Shown: positions 5,621-6,760 of the stretch, piece by piece | How the letters are laid out: every line of letters starts with the position of its first letter | How positions within the stretch are numbered: position 1 is the first letter of the stretch | Assembly (NCBI GenBank): GCA_035252155.1 | Contig: DATFDL010000030.1 | Coordinates: 1-6,760 of the forward strand | Source of the DNA: JAICLL01 sp035252155 | GTDB lineage: Bacteria; Planctomycetota; Planctomycetia; Pirellulales; JAICIG01 | Direction of reading: 5' to 3' | DNA length: 6,760 bases | Made by a program: the position numbers and the translations under genes | The notes under the pieces: generated by a model | Database searches by the model: none | What the model was told of the DNA's origin: nothing | Seen by the model: only the letters and a program-made list of their open reading frames with translations

Positions 5621-6760
5621 GGATGAAGAGGAGATGCGCTGGTTCCACCAGATGGTCAGGGCGGGCGGTTCCTGGCCGCGCGGCGGTCGCTCGAAGGTGG
5701 CGTTGCCCACCGCCATGTCCAAGTCGCCGTCGGAATCGAAATCGCCCAGTTCCAGGCAGGCGTGACGGCACGCCGCCTTCTCCAGGCTGTGCCGCTCGAA
5801 CTGCCGGGGCGAGATTTGCTCGAACCAAACCAGCGAGTCAAAGTTTCTCGCCCCATGGTCGCTCAGGATGGTGGGCGGCAACAGCGATGCGGCCGCCACA
5901 TCCAAATCGCCGTCGCCGTCCAAGTCGCCCGCCACCGCGCGACTGGCGCCCGGCATCTGCGCCAGCAAATGATGCTCGAAGGGATAGCCGCCCTCGTTCT
6001 CCAGCCATTGCACCGCGTGGTGGGGCTTCATGTGGCCCACGTCAAAGCAATCGCCATTGACGTAGAGCACGTCGAGATCGCCGTCGGCGTCGAGATCGAC
6101 CAGCTCGATACCGCTGGAGGCGTACGATGGATCTTCGGCCGCAAAAATCGTTTGCCGATCGAAGCTCAGATCGCCGCGCCCCAAAAACGCCTCGATCACC
6201 TCATGCTCTTGACTGATCAGGGCGACGAAGTCGAGATGGCCGTCGCGGTTCAAATCAGTGACGGGCACGTGAATCGCGCCGTGACGCGAATCGGCGACGT
6301 GTAGGGAAAAATCGGCCGAGTCTTCGCCGATGGCGCGGTTTTCGAGCAGCAGAACGCGGCCGGTCTGATGCCAGCCGAATTCGGCCACGACGAGATCCAG
6401 GTCGCCGTCTTCATCGAAATCGCCCGGCCGCGCGTCGGCCACGCGCCCCAGGCCGGCCACCACCTCGATCGGTCGGTATTGGCCGTCGTCCAGCGTCCGC
6501 AGCCAGACCACTTTGCCTCGTTGGTGGTCGCTCGCGCCAAAGCTGCCCAGGTCGGCAATCACCAGATCGGTCCGGCCGTCCTGGTCGAGATCGCAAGGCT
6601 CGACGTGGCAGGGACTCCCCAGCCGCCCGCTGATTTCGGTCGGCAGGCTCGTCCAACGTGGCCCGGTGGCGGCGACCTGTCCGCTGCGCATGTCGGTGAC
6701 AACGAACCGCGTGCGGCTTGCCCCCTCGACATCGTGGGGGATCAGGGCTGCCAACCCCGC
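5582..6760 (-). CDS. FG-GAP/VCBS repeat protein, 5'-truncated by the window
   Basis: The frame is open to the right edge (upstream codons GCG GGG), so the N-terminus is missing; the TTG at 6754 is unlikely to be the start. About 392 residues are visible. Counting from that TTG, six calcium-binding FG-GAP loops lie at residues 55-63, 112-120, 167-175 (Asn at position 3), 220-228, 277-285 and 338-346. Family motifs include IADLGSFGASDHQRGKVVWL, LVVAEFGWHQTGRVLLLENR, FVALISQEHE and YVNGDCFD. From memory, full-length planctomycete relatives carry an export signal and often a cytochrome-c-like CxxCH segment upstream, which cannot be checked here. The predicted product is an extracytoplasmic propeller of unknown ligand. 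The last dozen residues, after LTIWWNQ, turn into a Gly/Lys/Arg tail (NGGQKNGRRKK) encoded by the A7 repeat. The gene converges with the CRTAC1 gene across 95 bp. Confidence 0.88.
   Translation of the reverse strand, partial: AGLAALIPHDVEGASRTRFVVTDMRSGQVAATGPRWTSLPTEISGRLGSPCHVEPCDLDQDGRTDLVIADLGSFGASDHQRGKVVWLRTLDDGQYRPIEVVAGLGRVADARPGDFDEDGDLDLVVAEFGWHQTGRVLLLENRAIGEDSADFSLHVADSRHGAIHVPVTDLNRDGHLDFVALISQEHEVIEAFLGRGDLSFDRQTIFAAEDPSYASSGIELVDLDADGDLDVLYVNGDCFDVGHMKPHHAVQWLENEGGYPFEHHLLAQMPGASRAVAGDLDGDGDLDVAAASLLPPTILSDHGARNFDSLVWFEQISPRQFERHSLEKAACRHACLELGDFDSDGDLDMAVGNATFERPPRGQEPPALTIWWNQRISSSSANGGQKNGRRKK

Overview
The window reads as ordinary chromosomal DNA from a planctomycete, most likely a Pirellulales-like member of Planctomycetota. 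This is inferred from family content: a secreted PQQ-like propeller protein opening with the WPQWRGP motif, a CRTAC1-type FG-GAP/ASPIC-UnbV lipoprotein, a second FG-GAP (VCBS) protein of the planctomycete type, and a Sulfotransf_3-like sulfotransferase. The coding DNA is GC-rich, Shine-Dalgarno sites are weak or absent, and the gaps between genes are packed with palindromic repeats.

Layout: a sulfotransferase gene (+, about 99-1205) faces a secreted beta-propeller gene (-, 1268-2518). Upstream of the propeller gene on the same strand lies a PfkB-family sugar/nucleoside kinase gene (-, 2648-3550), so the pair could be co-transcribed. A CRTAC1-family lipoprotein gene (+, 3750-5486) diverges from the kinase gene. 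It converges on a second, 5'-truncated FG-GAP repeat gene (-, 5582 to beyond the window end). Three of the five products look exported (propeller, lipoprotein, and by family the truncated FG-GAP protein). The kinase and the sulfotransferase look cytoplasmic. No shared pathway is evident.

The most interesting content is between the genes. All four complete intergenic gaps (62, 129, 199 and 95 bp) hold a palindromic repeat. Two gaps, on either side of the kinase gene, carry the same composite element in opposite orientation: arms made of tandem heptamers (consensus GAGGYCR) around a conserved core, GCGCGACC - 11 nt - GCGCCGACC. The two convergent gaps carry AT-rich inverted repeats of two other types: a GATTTTCG-type repeat touching the sulfotransferase stop, and a GGGCAAAAAAAT-type repeat that runs into the FG-GAP gene and encodes its last residues. 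The composite repeat upstream of the CRTAC1 gene also seems to supply the -35 half of a promoter whose TATAAT box predicts a nearly leaderless mRNA.

I see no tRNA, rRNA, CRISPR array, transposase, integrase or recognisable defence system.
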